Assembly (NCBI GenBank): GCA_947507875.1
Contig: CANNQP010000010.1
Span: 1 to 64,000, forward strand
Direction: 5' to 3'
DNA: 64,000 bases
Source of the DNA: Verrucomicrobiaceae bacterium
Lineage (GTDB): Bacteria > Verrucomicrobiota > Verrucomicrobiia > Verrucomicrobiales > Verrucomicrobiaceae
Within the stretch, counting starts at the first letter, position 1. Every line of letters starts with the position of its first letter. The position numbers and the translations under genes were made by a program. Below are positions 9,949 through 19,800 of this stretch, piece by piece. The notes beneath the pieces are model-generated. The model saw only the letters and a program-made list of their open reading frames with translations. It had not been told where the DNA came from and ran no database searches.

Positions 9949-10020
9949 GCACAAAGGGTCGTGAATTGGATAATTCTGAAAAACTAGGCTCATGGTGCCG
10001 TTGGTTATGCCAACTTTGCC

Positions 10021-12522
10021 ATGCGCTCCTTCGCCATTCTTACTTTTCTAGCTTTCTCACTCACGGCGGAGGCCGCGCCCAGCGCGAAAGAAGCTGCCCT
10101 GAAAATTGACACTCTTCTCCAGCGAGACTGGAAAAAGTCAGGTCTCCAGGGTAACCCGGAACTCGATGACAATACATTTGTCCGGCGTATCTACCTAGAC
10201 ATCATTGGGCGCATTCCAACAACCCGTGAGGTTGAGACTTTTCTTGCATCAGATGTCATCGACAAGCGCTCCAAGTTGATTGACCAGCTGCTCGCGTCTG
10301 AAGGCTATGTTCAGCACATCTACAACTATTGGGCAGACGTGCTTCGAGTGACTTCGAATGGTAACCAAACTGGTGCGATCACGGGCTCAGCTTACATGAA
10401 CTTTGTGAAGGAGAGTCTGCGGAAAAACCAACCCTATGATCAGTTCGTGCGCGACATGGTGGCAGCTCAGGGAAAAGCTTGGGAAACAGGTGCCATCGGG
10501 TACTACATGCGTGATCGTGGTATGCCGCTGGATAACATGGCTAACACAGTGCGTGTTTTCCTCGGCACTCGCATCGAATGCGCACAATGCCACAACCATC
10601 CCTTTGATAAGTGGAGTCAAATGCAGTTCTATCAGATGGCGGCCTTCACCTATGGCATCGAGACTCAAGATTACTATGGTGGTACCGTGGGCGAAGTTCG
10701 TGATTACCTGCGCGAGATGGAAGAGGCTGCTACGAAAGCGATACCAGAACCGAAGCGCCCTCAGCGCCCCGAGCGTCCGAAAATCAAGGGTCAGGTCAGC
10801 AAAGAAGAACGCCAGAAACTCGAGAAACAGTATGCGGATGCTTGGCAAAGACACTTGGTAGCTGAAAAAAACTATCAAGCTGAGTACAAGGCCTATCGAG
10901 CCAAGGTGGAGGAGATGCGTCAAAAAGTCCGCAAGGAGCAGCGTAGCTTCCAAGAGCCCATGAATGACATTCGTGACACGATGCGCTATACAAGTGTCAG
11001 TACTCGGGATCGGAAATTGACGCTGCCTCACGATTACCAATATTCCGACGCCAAGCCAAAGTCGGTCGTGGGGGCAGGGACGATGATGGGGCACGAGTGT
11101 GTGACCCAACCTGGCGAGACACCTTTGCAGGCTTACGCGCGCTGGATGTCCTCCAAAGACAATCCTCGATTCACTAAGGTTATTGTAAACCGCTTGTGGA
11201 AGAAGGCGTTTGGCCTCGCTTTGATTGAACCGCTGGATGAGCTGATGGACGGCACTGTGCCCATGATCCCCGAATTGCAGATGCACTTGGAAGGCCTGAT
11301 GAAGGAGTTAAACTACGACATGAAGGCCTACCTTCGGGTGCTTTACAATACGAGCGCTTATCAGCGCCAGGTCACTCGTGAAGAGGTGGCACCTGGCATG
11401 GTTTATCATTTTACCGGTCCTGTCCTGCGTCGGATGAGTGCTGAACAGATGTGGGATAGCTTTGTCACACTGATCAATCCCAATCCTGACATGATCAATG
11501 CCAGTGCTCGGGAACAGATTGAACAGCGGATCCTCCAGGCCAAAAAAAATGCAGATGGGATCGAGTCATTGACGGTTGAGGAAGCCTATCAAGGCATGAA
11601 AGTCGCAGCGGAAGTGTATGGCAAAAATCGAGAGCGCACTGATGCCAAGCAAAAGCTTTATTTGGAGGCTCGCATGAATCAAAAAGCGTTGCAGGAAGAA
11701 TACGAGGCGCTGAAGCCTGGTCCTGAGCGTGAAGCCATGGAAAAGAAAGTCACTGAGGCACGTCAAAAAGTCGATCAACTTCGTCGTGAGGTGAATGATA
11801 TTCAAAACGAAGGTCGCCGCCTAACCATGTCAGAAGTGATCGTGCCTGGTCACAAAAAGCTCTATGAGAAAGTCACGGGGAAGCCTTACTTGAATGCTTC
11901 TTTAACCAAAAATAGCGCTGACCCTACGACTGAGGTGCCGAGCATGATGGCGGGTGATGGCATGATGATGGCCAACGGGGTGAAAGCTGAACGCGTGAAC
12001 ATTCCAGGCTATGACCGGAAAGAGCTGAGCCTAGAAGAGCGCAAAGCTGAAGAACTGCAGCGGCAAGAAGCTTATCGTGAAGAAGCTGCTTATTACCGTA
12101 TTCCTGAAAAGCAGCATCGAGATTATTTTCGGGTTCGTGCTCAGCAGTCACGGGATTATTTGCGCTCTGCGGAGTTAGAGAGCCCAGCGCCTCGTGGGCA
12201 TCCCTTGCGTGACTTTGGCCAGAGTGACCGCGAGACCATCGAGAATGCCAACTATGACGCCAGTGTGCCTCAGAGCCTATTCATGATGAATGGCAATCTG
12301 ATGCCAAACATCTTGAGCAAGTACAGCCAGCTTATGCTTGCCATCAGTAAGGCTCATTATCCTGACGATAAACTGGAGGCGGCATACAAGGCGATCCTGG
12401 CTCGCAAACCGACTGCCAAAGAAAAGGAAGCTTGGTCCAAAGCCCAGGATTCAGGGGTAAATGCCATTGAGGATCTCATCTACGCTCTTCTGAACACGCA
12501 GCAGTTTATCTTCATTCAGTAG
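10021..12522 (+). CDS. DUF1549/DUF1553 domain-containing secreted protein
   Basis: Signal peptide; DNTFVRRIYLDIIGRIPTTREVETFL; ECAQCHNHPFDKWSQMQFYQMAAF; C-terminal PQSLFMMNGNL. Confidence 0.88.
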   Translation: MRSFAILTFLAFSLTAEAAPSAKEAALKIDTLLQRDWKKSGLQGNPELDDNTFVRRIYLDIIGRIPTTREVETFLASDVIDKRSKLIDQLLASEGYVQHIYNYWADVLRVTSNGNQTGAITGSAYMNFVKESLRKNQPYDQFVRDMVAAQGKAWETGAIGYYMRDRGMPLDNMANTVRVFLGTRIECAQCHNHPFDKWSQMQFYQMAAFTYGIETQDYYGGTVGEVRDYLREMEEAATKAIPEPKRPQRPERPKIKGQVSKEERQKLEKQYADAWQRHLVAEKNYQAEYKAYRAKVEEMRQKVRKEQRSFQEPMNDIRDTMRYTSVSTRDRKLTLPHDYQYSDAKPKSVVGAGTMMGHECVTQPGETPLQAYARWMSSKDNPRFTKVIVNRLWKKAFGLALIEPLDELMDGTVPMIPELQMHLEGLMKELNYDMKAYLRVLYNTSAYQRQVTREEVAPGMVYHFTGPVLRRMSAEQMWDSFVTLINPNPDMINASAREQIEQRILQAKKNADGIESLTVEEAYQGMKVAAEVYGKNRERTDAKQKLYLEARMNQKALQEEYEALKPGPEREAMEKKVTEARQKVDQLRREVNDIQNEGRRLTMSEVIVPGHKKLYEKVTGKPYLNASLTKNSADPTTEVPSMMAGDGMMMANGVKAERVNIPGYDRKELSLEERKAEELQRQEAYREEAAYYRIPEKQHRDYFRVRAQQSRDYLRSAELESPAPRGHPLRDFGQSDRETIENANYDASVPQSLFMMNGNLMPNILSKYSQLMLAISKAHYPDDKLEAAYKAILARKPTAKEKEAWSKAQDSGVNAIEDLIYALLNTQQFIFIQ

Positions 12523-12560
12523 GGCCCCATTTGGTTCCAAACTCTCAAACTAGCATGATC

Positions 12561-13874
12561 ATGAAACAAGAACTCGCCTCTAAGCTCCTTCGTTCTGGAG
12601 AAATCAACCGCCGCGATTTCGCGGCCAAGACGGCATCTTCTCTCCTCGGAGTTGGCCTTCTCGGTCAGTCGATGTCCAATCGCTCTTTTGCGGCCTTTGA
12701 GCATTCCTCAAAGCTCAAGCAGATCGCTACGGCCAAAAATGTCATCTACCTCTACATGAGTGGTGGCCAAACGCATCTCGACACCTGGGATCCAAAGCCC
12801 GGCACAGAGACAGGCGGACCAACCAAGGCAATTAAAACCAGCGCGGACGGAGTACAGATCGCTGAAAACCTGCCTCTGACTGCACAGCAAATGCACCATG
12901 GCACTGTCATCCGCTCGCTCTCATCCACTCAGGGTGCGCATGAGCAGGGAAATTACATGATGCACACCAGTTATGAGCTGCGTGGCACCATTCGACATCC
13001 TGGCATGGGGGCCTGGTTGAATGTCTTTCAAGGTGGTGGCAACAGCACCCTGCCTAACTACGTTTATATCGGCAACGACAGTCGCCATCCCGGAGCAGGC
13101 TTTTTCCCAGCAGCGCAGGCCCCGCTGTTCGTGAACAATCCAGAGGCAGGTCTCAAAAACGTAAAAATCCAACCTGGTCTGAGCGAGGAGAAATTCAGCG
13201 CACGCCTGAAATTGGCTGATGCGCTTGACGCGGACTTCCGCAGCACGTTCAAGCACCGCAACGTCAAGGCCTATGCTGACATGTATGATGATGCGATTGC
13301 GATGATGAAATCAGAGGATTTGAAGGCCTTTGATCTCACTGAAGAGGCTGCTGAACTGCGCACCGCTTATGGCCGCGAGGCCTTCGGTCAGGGGTGCCTG
13401 TTGGCGCGTCGTCTCGTGGAAAGAGGTGTCCGCTTTGTCGAAGTCTCACTCGGAGGTTGGGACACTCACAACGCAAACTTTGTCCGTGTGCCTGAGTTAT
13501 GCGAGACTTTGGACAAGGGGCTTTCGACACTTCTTTCAGACCTTCACAATCGCGGCTTGCTCCAGGACACTCTGGTGGTGCTGACCACAGAGTTTGGTCG
13601 CACGCCGGAGATCAATCAGAACGTTGGACGTGACCACTATCCCAAAGCTTTCTCTGCCGCCATGTGGGGTGGTGGTGTGAAGGGGGGATATGTTCATGGT
13701 CAGACCGATGCTACAGGTCGCGAAGTGGTCGCTGATAAGGTGAAGATCGAGGACATGAATGCCACGATTGCTTATGCTCTTGGGTTGCCGCTGGATCAGA
13801 TCATCTATAGTCCTAGCAAGCGTCCTTTCACCATCGCTGACAAAGGACAGCCAGTGACGAGTCTCTTCGCCTAA
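12561..13874 (+). CDS. DUF1501 domain-containing protein (sulfatase-like fold), Tat-type N-terminus
   Basis: NRRDFAAKTASSLLGVGLLG; VIYLYMSGGQTHLDTWDPKPG; GGWDTHNANF; TEFGRTPEINQNVGRDHYPKAFS. Confidence 0.9.
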   Translation: MKQELASKLLRSGEINRRDFAAKTASSLLGVGLLGQSMSNRSFAAFEHSSKLKQIATAKNVIYLYMSGGQTHLDTWDPKPGTETGGPTKAIKTSADGVQIAENLPLTAQQMHHGTVIRSLSSTQGAHEQGNYMMHTSYELRGTIRHPGMGAWLNVFQGGGNSTLPNYVYIGNDSRHPGAGFFPAAQAPLFVNNPEAGLKNVKIQPGLSEEKFSARLKLADALDADFRSTFKHRNVKAYADMYDDAIAMMKSEDLKAFDLTEEAAELRTAYGREAFGQGCLLARRLVERGVRFVEVSLGGWDTHNANFVRVPELCETLDKGLSTLLSDLHNRGLLQDTLVVLTTEFGRTPEINQNVGRDHYPKAFSAAMWGGGVKGGYVHGQTDATGREVVADKVKIEDMNATIAYALGLPLDQIIYSPSKRPFTIADKGQPVTSLFA

Positions 13875-14014
13875 AAAAGTCTGCGTCATTCATGCTTCGG
13901 GTGCCAGCAACCTCATTGACTGGCACCTGTCTCGCATGCAAGGCCTGCTTTTTTGAACTTGGTTTCTTTCTTGGCATGGAAGAGTTCACTCTTTTTCATT
14001 CCGATCCCTTTTCT

Positions 14015-15070
14015 ATGCGTCGCTTCTTCACTTGGTTTGGTTGTTTCACCTGCATGGCTGTGTTGGCGAACGCGCAGGGTGATCTACGTTTTTCGGATTC
14101 TCAGCCTCAGCGTTATTTGTTCAAGGCACGTGCCAGTCAAATTGACCCTTTGGCACGTGAGCATCCTGAGATTGAGTTTGTCTTTGAGAAAAAGGGTAAG
14201 CCTGCGGACGAGGAAAATGCAGCGGTCGATACACGCATTCCACCACGTGGACGTTTGGTGATCTGGCTCATGGGGCACAGTGGACCTCTGTTCGAGCGAC
14301 TGAATGCGTATGGTCTGCATGCCATTCAGGTGCATTATGCGAATGGTTGGTTCGGCAAGTTCGGCAAAGAGCCACCGCCTGAGGATGATTTGTTTTTGGG
14401 AAAAATTCGTCTCGAAGCCGCCACGGGAGAGGATTTCAGTGATGCCATCCAGATTCCGAAGCCGGATGGTATGGCCGGACGCGCTCTAAAATTCGTGCAA
14501 TGGTTGGCTCGTGAGAATCCACAAGGTCGCTGGGATTACTTTCTGAATGAGCAACGAGATGCTCTGCGTTGGGATCGTGTCATTGTCTCGGGGGCTTCCC
14601 ATGGCAGTACCACGGCGGCGCGATTTGCCAAACATCAAGCTGTGGATCGTGTCGTGATGTTCTGCGGTCCACGGGATCAGTATGAGACCTGGCAGGGTTT
14701 GCCTTCAGCCACCGAGGCGAAGCGATTCTTTGGGTTTAGTCATGTGCTGGATGGAGGCTGGACCCATGATCATTACTGCCGCTCATGGCAGCTGCTGGGT
14801 TTGGCACAGTTCGGCCCCATTGTGGATGTGGATCAAACGCCTGCGCCTTATGTTAACTCGCGTCGCCTGGCCACGGCGGCGGATGTTAAAGGAGACGCCA
14901 AGAAGGCTCACTCCTGTGTGGTGCCAGGCAGTGGCTCGATCAAGGCGGCGGACGGCAGCTTTGTCCATGAGGCGGTTTGGAAGTATCTCTACACCCATCC
15001 CGTGGATCAGGTCGGCCTGCCGGTTGCGGCGGATGCAGACTGCGAAATGGACCTGCGTGGGAAGCGATGA
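14015..15070 (+). CDS. Secreted alpha/beta-hydrolase-like protein (BPSS1187-like)
   Basis: Signal peptide; VSGASHGSTTAARFA serine nucleophile motif (GASHGS). Start chosen at MRRFFTWFG. Confidence 0.6.
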   Translation: MRRFFTWFGCFTCMAVLANAQGDLRFSDSQPQRYLFKARASQIDPLAREHPEIEFVFEKKGKPADEENAAVDTRIPPRGRLVIWLMGHSGPLFERLNAYGLHAIQVHYANGWFGKFGKEPPPEDDLFLGKIRLEAATGEDFSDAIQIPKPDGMAGRALKFVQWLARENPQGRWDYFLNEQRDALRWDRVIVSGASHGSTTAARFAKHQAVDRVVMFCGPRDQYETWQGLPSATEAKRFFGFSHVLDGGWTHDHYCRSWQLLGLAQFGPIVDVDQTPAPYVNSRRLATAADVKGDAKKAHSCVVPGSGSIKAADGSFVHEAVWKYLYTHPVDQVGLPVAADADCEMDLRGKR

Positions 15071-15139
15071 GCTAGCCTTTCCTTGGGAGGATCTCCACAG
15101 GAGTTGCACAGCTCCACCAGCCGGGTAGATAGCGCCCCC

Positions 15140-15955
15140 ATGTCGTCCGCCCCCGCCAATCGCATTGATGCTCGTTTCTCTCAGCTAAAAACTACCGGCA
15201 AGAAGGCTTTCGTGGCTTATGTCTGTGCGGGTGATCCAACGCTTGAGGCGACGATCGACATCGTGGTGGCTCTTGAAAAAGCGGGCGTGGATGTCGTTGA
15301 GCTAGGCGTTCCTTTCTCGGACCCTCTTGCAGATGGAATTGTCAATCAAATGGCAGCGGACCGTGCGCTGAAGGCGGGTGCCACCATGCCAAAAGTGCTT
15401 GAGATGATTCGTCAGCTACGCAGGCGAAGTCAGGTTCCTCTGGTACTCTTCACCTACCTGAATCCTGTTTATGCATACGGCTTTGAGCGGTTTCACCATG
15501 ATGCGGCTCATGCAGGAGCCGATGGGGTCCTCGTGCTCGATTTGCCGCCCGATGAAGCTGCGGAAAATCCTGAGCTCAAGGCGACGAATGAACTCAGGCA
15601 CATTCAGCTTATCGCCCCTACCACGCCGCCAGCTCGGATTGCTAGCATCGCAAAAAGTGCTGAAGGTTTCGTGTATTACGTCAGCCGCCTTGGCGTGACG
15701 GGAGCACAGGTCGAGATCGCGACAGGTATTGGTGAGCAAGTCGCGGCCATTCAGGCAGTGACAGAGGTGCCCGTTTGCGTCGGATTTGGCGTCTCGAATC
15801 CCGAGCAGGCGGCCACGGTAGCCAGCATGGCCGATGGCGTCGTGGTGGGCAGCGCCATTGTGAAGTTGATCGAGAAAAAAGGTGACTGCGCGGATCTTCC
15901 CCAGCAGCTAGAGGCCTTCGTGAAGCCCCTGGTGGACGCCGTTCACGCTCTCTGA
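15140..15955 (+). CDS. trpA: Tryptophan synthase alpha chain
   Basis: FVAYVCAGDPT; VVELGVPFSDPLADG; FTYLNPVYAYG; GVLVLDLPPDEA; VCVGFGVSNPEQA. Confidence 0.96.
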   Translation: MSSAPANRIDARFSQLKTTGKKAFVAYVCAGDPTLEATIDIVVALEKAGVDVVELGVPFSDPLADGIVNQMAADRALKAGATMPKVLEMIRQLRRRSQVPLVLFTYLNPVYAYGFERFHHDAAHAGADGVLVLDLPPDEAAENPELKATNELRHIQLIAPTTPPARIASIAKSAEGFVYYVSRLGVTGAQVEIATGIGEQVAAIQAVTEVPVCVGFGVSNPEQAATVASMADGVVVGSAIVKLIEKKGDCADLPQQLEAFVKPLVDAVHAL

Positions 15956-16129
15956 ATGAACGGGTCAGTGCCTAGAGACTGTTAGAACGAATTGCTGAGC
16001 CTGTTCCTTCCTTACCGAACTGGAAGTTCGTTGGATAGGGTTTGCGTTCGCGAACTTTGGTGACTGCTGACTCTGGGCGTCTTTCAGCACGTCGATGCAT
16101 GATCCGAGATGCAGAGAGGGCAGTAGGGC

Positions 16130-16927
16130 CTAAACCGCGATTTCGGCCTTAATGGCGGGGTGAGGGGCGTAGCCTTCAAGAATGAAATCTTCGTAGGTGA
16201 AAGCGAAAAGGTCTTTCACGTCCGGATTCAGCCGCATGATGGGCAGAGGACGGGGCTCGCGGGTGAGCTGGAGTCGGGCCTGGTCCAGGTGGTTCTTGTA
16301 GAGGTGCAGGTCGCCAAAGGTGTGCACGAACTCACCTGGCTTCAGATCACAAACCTGGGCCATCATGAGCACGAGTAGGCTGTAGCTGGCGATGTTGAAG
16401 GGAACGCCCAGGAACAAATCCGCGCTGCGTTGGTAGAGTTGGCAGCTCAGGCGGCCCTCTGCGACAAAGAACTGGAACAAGCAGTGGCAGGGTGGTAGCG
16501 CCATCTGATCGATGTAAGGTACATTCCAGGCACTGACGATGTGGCGGCGGCTGTACGGATTTGTTTTTAGGCTGTGGATGACCTTGCTGATTTGATCCAC
16601 GGGCTCGGCCTCGGGCGTGCCCTGCCAGCGTCGCCATTGGGCACCATACACGGGACCTAGCTCGCCGTTTTGATCTGCCCACTCGTCCCAGATCGTGACC
16701 TTGTTTTCCTGAAGGTAGCGGATGTTGGTATCTCCCTTCAGAAACCAAAGAAGCTCATGAATGATGCTGCGCAGATGCAGTTTCTTGGTGGTGACGAGAG
16801 GAAAAGTCTGGCTCAGGTCGTAGTGACTCTGTTCACCAAAGACAGAGTAGGCTCCCGTGCCGGTCCGATCTTCACGGTAGGAGCCGCGATCGAGCACCTT
16901 GCGAAGCAGGCGGTGATATTCTTCCAT
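16130..16927 (-). CDS. thyA: Thymidylate synthase
   Basis: [79 protein letters not shown]. Confidence 0.97.
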   Translation of the reverse strand: MEEYHRLLRKVLDRGSYREDRTGTGAYSVFGEQSHYDLSQTFPLVTTKKLHLRSIIHELLWFLKGDTNIRYLQENKVTIWDEWADQNGELGPVYGAQWRRWQGTPEAEPVDQISKVIHSLKTNPYSRRHIVSAWNVPYIDQMALPPCHCLFQFFVAEGRLSCQLYQRSADLFLGVPFNIASYSLLVLMMAQVCDLKPGEFVHTFGDLHLYKNHLDQARLQLTREPRPLPIMRLNPDVKDLFAFTYEDFILEGYAPHPAIKAEIAV

Positions 16928-16947
16928 GGGGAGATTCGTTAAAAAGG

Positions 16948-17631
16948 TTAAGCCACTGCAGCGGCCAGTTGCTTCATGGCATCGCTGGCATCTGGCGGGC
17001 CGAAAAAGGAAGTGCCACAGACAAAGAGGTTGGCTCCGTGCTTTTTGGCGATCGGCGCGGTATGGGCGTAGATTCCGCCATCGACTTCAAGATGATACTT
17101 GAGCCCGTGTAGATCGCGGTAATCCCGTGCTGCGGCGAGCTTGGGCATGGTTTCATTTTCCATGAAAGGCTGGCCTCCGAAGCCGGGCACGACGGTCATG
17201 ATCAGCAGCAAGTCGATTTGCTCCAGGTAGGGCTTGGCAACCTCAAATGGCGTGGCGGGATGCAGGGCGAGGCCGCAGTGCCTGCCTGCATCTCGAATGC
17301 GCTTCAGGGTCTCGGCCATCGAGGTTTGGTAGTTCGCTTCGACGTGAAGGGTAATGTTGTCGGCACCGGCCTTGAGGAAGCGTTCGAGGTAGTGGTCAGC
17401 TCGGTGAATCATCAGATGTACATCCAGATACATCGACGTATTTTGGCGGACAGTACTGACCATTTGAGGGCCAAAGGAAATGTTATCCACGAAGGCTCCA
17501 TCCATCACATCCAGGTGCAGCCAGCGCGCGCCTGCTTGTTCAGCTCGGGAGATCTCAGCGCCGACTTGTGACCAATCCGCCGCGAGCAGAGATGGCAAGA
17601 TAAGCGATGTGTGGTGGGTGATGTTTTCCAT
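16948..17631 (-). CDS. rpe: Ribulose-phosphate 3-epimerase
   Basis: [55 protein letters not shown]. Confidence 0.95.
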   Translation of the reverse strand: MENITHHTSLILPSLLAADWSQVGAEISRAEQAGARWLHLDVMDGAFVDNISFGPQMVSTVRQNTSMYLDVHLMIHRADHYLERFLKAGADNITLHVEANYQTSMAETLKRIRDAGRHCGLALHPATPFEVAKPYLEQIDLLLIMTVVPGFGGQPFMENETMPKLAAARDYRDLHGLKYHLEVDGGIYAHTAPIAKKHGANLFVCGTSFFGPPDASDAMKQLAAAVA

Positions 17632-17708
17632 CTCGGCGGATGAAGCCTCTGATAGGCCTGGGCGCAAATGAGAAATCAGCAGTTCACAGTGCTGCCACCG
17701 CCCTTCGG

Positions 17709-19592
17709 TCACTCAGCCCCGAAGAAGCCGCCGAGCTTGCGGATGCGTGTGGGATGGCGGAGCTTCCGCAGGGCTTTGGCTTCGATCTGACGGATGCGCT
17801 CCCGTGTGACGCGGAACTGCTTGCCGACTTCTTCCAGCGTGCGCCCAGCGCCGTCCACAAGACCAAATCGCTGCTCTAGAACCTCACGCTCTCGGGCACT
17901 CAAGGTATCTAACACGTCCTTCAGTTTGTCCCGAAGCAGGTTCATGGCGGTGAGTTCCATCGGGTCACGCGCTTCTTTGTCCTCAATGAAATCACCGAAC
18001 TCCGTGTCACCTTCGTTGTCACCAACCTTGGCCTGCATGGACACCGGGGTCTGGGCCATGCGTAGCACGGCATTCACGCGCTCGACGGGTAGGTGAATCT
18101 CTTCTGCGATCTCTTCCGGCGTTGGGTCACGGCCGAGTTCCTGGACCAGCTGCTTGTGCACGCGCATCAGCTTGTTGATCGTTTCGATCATGTGCACGGG
18201 GATGCGGATCGTGCGGGCTTGGTCGGCGATGCTGCGTGTGATGGCTTGGCGAATCCACCAGGTGGCGTAGGTGGAGAATTTGTAGCCGCGGCGATATTCG
18301 AATTTCTCGACGGCACGCATGAGGCCCATGTTGCCTTCTTGAATGAGGTCTAGGAAGGAGAGGCCTCGGTTGGTGTATTTTTTGGCGATAGAAATGACAA
18401 GCCGTAGGTTGGCCTCGATCATTTCGGTTTTTGCACGAGTGGCTTCTGTCACACAGCGGCGGATGTCCAAAACGTTGGTTTTGAAATCTTCCGCTTTCAG
18501 CCAGGCTTCATCTTCGAATGTTTCCAGAGCTTTTCGCGGCTCCTGCCGACGTGGGTGACTGGCGATTTCGGCTTCGATGGCTTGCAAATCCACGAGCTTC
18601 TTTTCCATCAGTGCCGTGAAATCTTCGGTGATCTTCTGCTTGAAGAAGAATTTAGCGCAAAGCTTGAAATAAGCTGTTCGGGCTTCCTGAAAGGTGGTTT
18701 GGGCTGCAGCTTTCTTCTTCTCCGCGGCTAAAGTCCGAGCTTTGTTCAGGTCACCGCACTTTTTCAGCAGGTCTTCCGCCTGCTGAATGAGAGGATTCAG
18801 CTTTTTGAAGTAAAGATCTCTTTCTTCAAACTTCCGATCAATGACAAGGCGGTCGAAGCGTTCGCGTCCGGCTTCCAGGTTGCGGGCATTGACTAAATAA
18901 GCAGTCGCTACGAAACCTGTCTGGTGCAGCGTGTCAATCAGGGCTGTCTCAGCGGTCTCGATGCGCTTGGAGATTTCGATTTCCTGCTCGCGGGTCAGCA
19001 GCGGCACTTGGCCCATTTGACGCAAATACATGCGCACTGGATCATCCAAGGTGTCAAGCTTCACCGCTTCGTCCTTGGCGTTGGCTCCGACAGCGATTTT
19101 CCCAGCTCCTGACAAAGGGGCAAGCACGCTGCTCTCGGCCGAGTCGGTGATGCGAATTTCTAGAGACCGCAGTCGGATGATGACCTCTTCAATCAAATCG
19201 GGGGTGACCAGCCCCGCCGGTAGGGCATCATTCAAGTCATCCCAGGTCAGGTGATCTTGATCTTTGGCTTGGCGGATCAGGCCACGGATACGGGACTGAA
19301 TCTCGGGTGAATTGATATCATTAACGACGGGGGCGACGGGGGCGACTTCGGCGTTTTTGCGTGGTCTGCCACGTCCACGCTTTACCAATAGCCCGTCTGC
19401 CGTAATCAGGGACTGAACTTCAGGCTTGGCGACGACGGGATGCTTACGTGGACGTCCACGTCCACGTTTCACAGGGTTTTGTGAAGCTGTTGGAGCAGAT
19501 GCAGGAACTGCCTTAGCAGCCTTGCTTTCTGCTTTAGCAGAGCTGGCCTTGCTGCTTTTGGAAGGAGGTGATTTTTTCGGACGCAAGGCCAT
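17709..19592 (-). CDS. rpoD: Primary RNA polymerase sigma factor (sigma-70), with N-terminal AT-hook-like motifs
   Basis: [22 protein letters not shown] (region 1.2); [45 protein letters not shown]-terminal [29 protein letters not shown] twice near the N-terminus. Confidence 0.97.
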   Translation of the reverse strand: MALRPKKSPPSKSSKASSAKAESKAAKAVPASAPTASQNPVKRGRGRPRKHPVVAKPEVQSLITADGLLVKRGRGRPRKNAEVAPVAPVVNDINSPEIQSRIRGLIRQAKDQDHLTWDDLNDALPAGLVTPDLIEEVIIRLRSLEIRITDSAESSVLAPLSGAGKIAVGANAKDEAVKLDTLDDPVRMYLRQMGQVPLLTREQEIEISKRIETAETALIDTLHQTGFVATAYLVNARNLEAGRERFDRLVIDRKFEERDLYFKKLNPLIQQAEDLLKKCGDLNKARTLAAEKKKAAAQTTFQEARTAYFKLCAKFFFKQKITEDFTALMEKKLVDLQAIEAEIASHPRRQEPRKALETFEDEAWLKAEDFKTNVLDIRRCVTEATRAKTEMIEANLRLVISIAKKYTNRGLSFLDLIQEGNMGLMRAVEKFEYRRGYKFSTYATWWIRQAITRSIADQARTIRIPVHMIETINKLMRVHKQLVQELGRDPTPEEIAEEIHLPVERVNAVLRMAQTPVSMQAKVGDNEGDTEFGDFIEDKEARDPMELTAMNLLRDKLKDVLDTLSAREREVLEQRFGLVDGAGRTLEEVGKQFRVTRERIRQIEAKALRKLRHPTRIRKLGGFFGAE

Positions 19593-19800
19593 AGGCTACC
19601 ACAGATGGGTGGCTGCATACCCGGAGGATACAGCCGCCGTGAGGGGGAAGACAAAGTCGGGGCGCGGATTATCAGGGGAGGGCGCGCGCGGTCAAGATGT
19701 TCTTGCTGCTCAATGCAAGGTAGCGGAGCTGACACGGGGGCTGGAATTATCAAAATCTAGCCTGGGACAGGCCCCATCCTGAGGTATAGGTTGCAACTTC

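Noticed and set aside
10387-11286. 299-aa ORF antisense to the DUF1549 gene
   Set aside because: Opposite a conserved coding region; His/Leu-rich composition typical of an antisense artefact.
19356-19469. Treating the GC-rich CGTGG-CCACG repeats in rpoD as a DNA regulatory repeat
   Set aside because: The DNA repeat is explained by two copies of the KRGRGRPRK peptide; the protein-level reading is sufficient.
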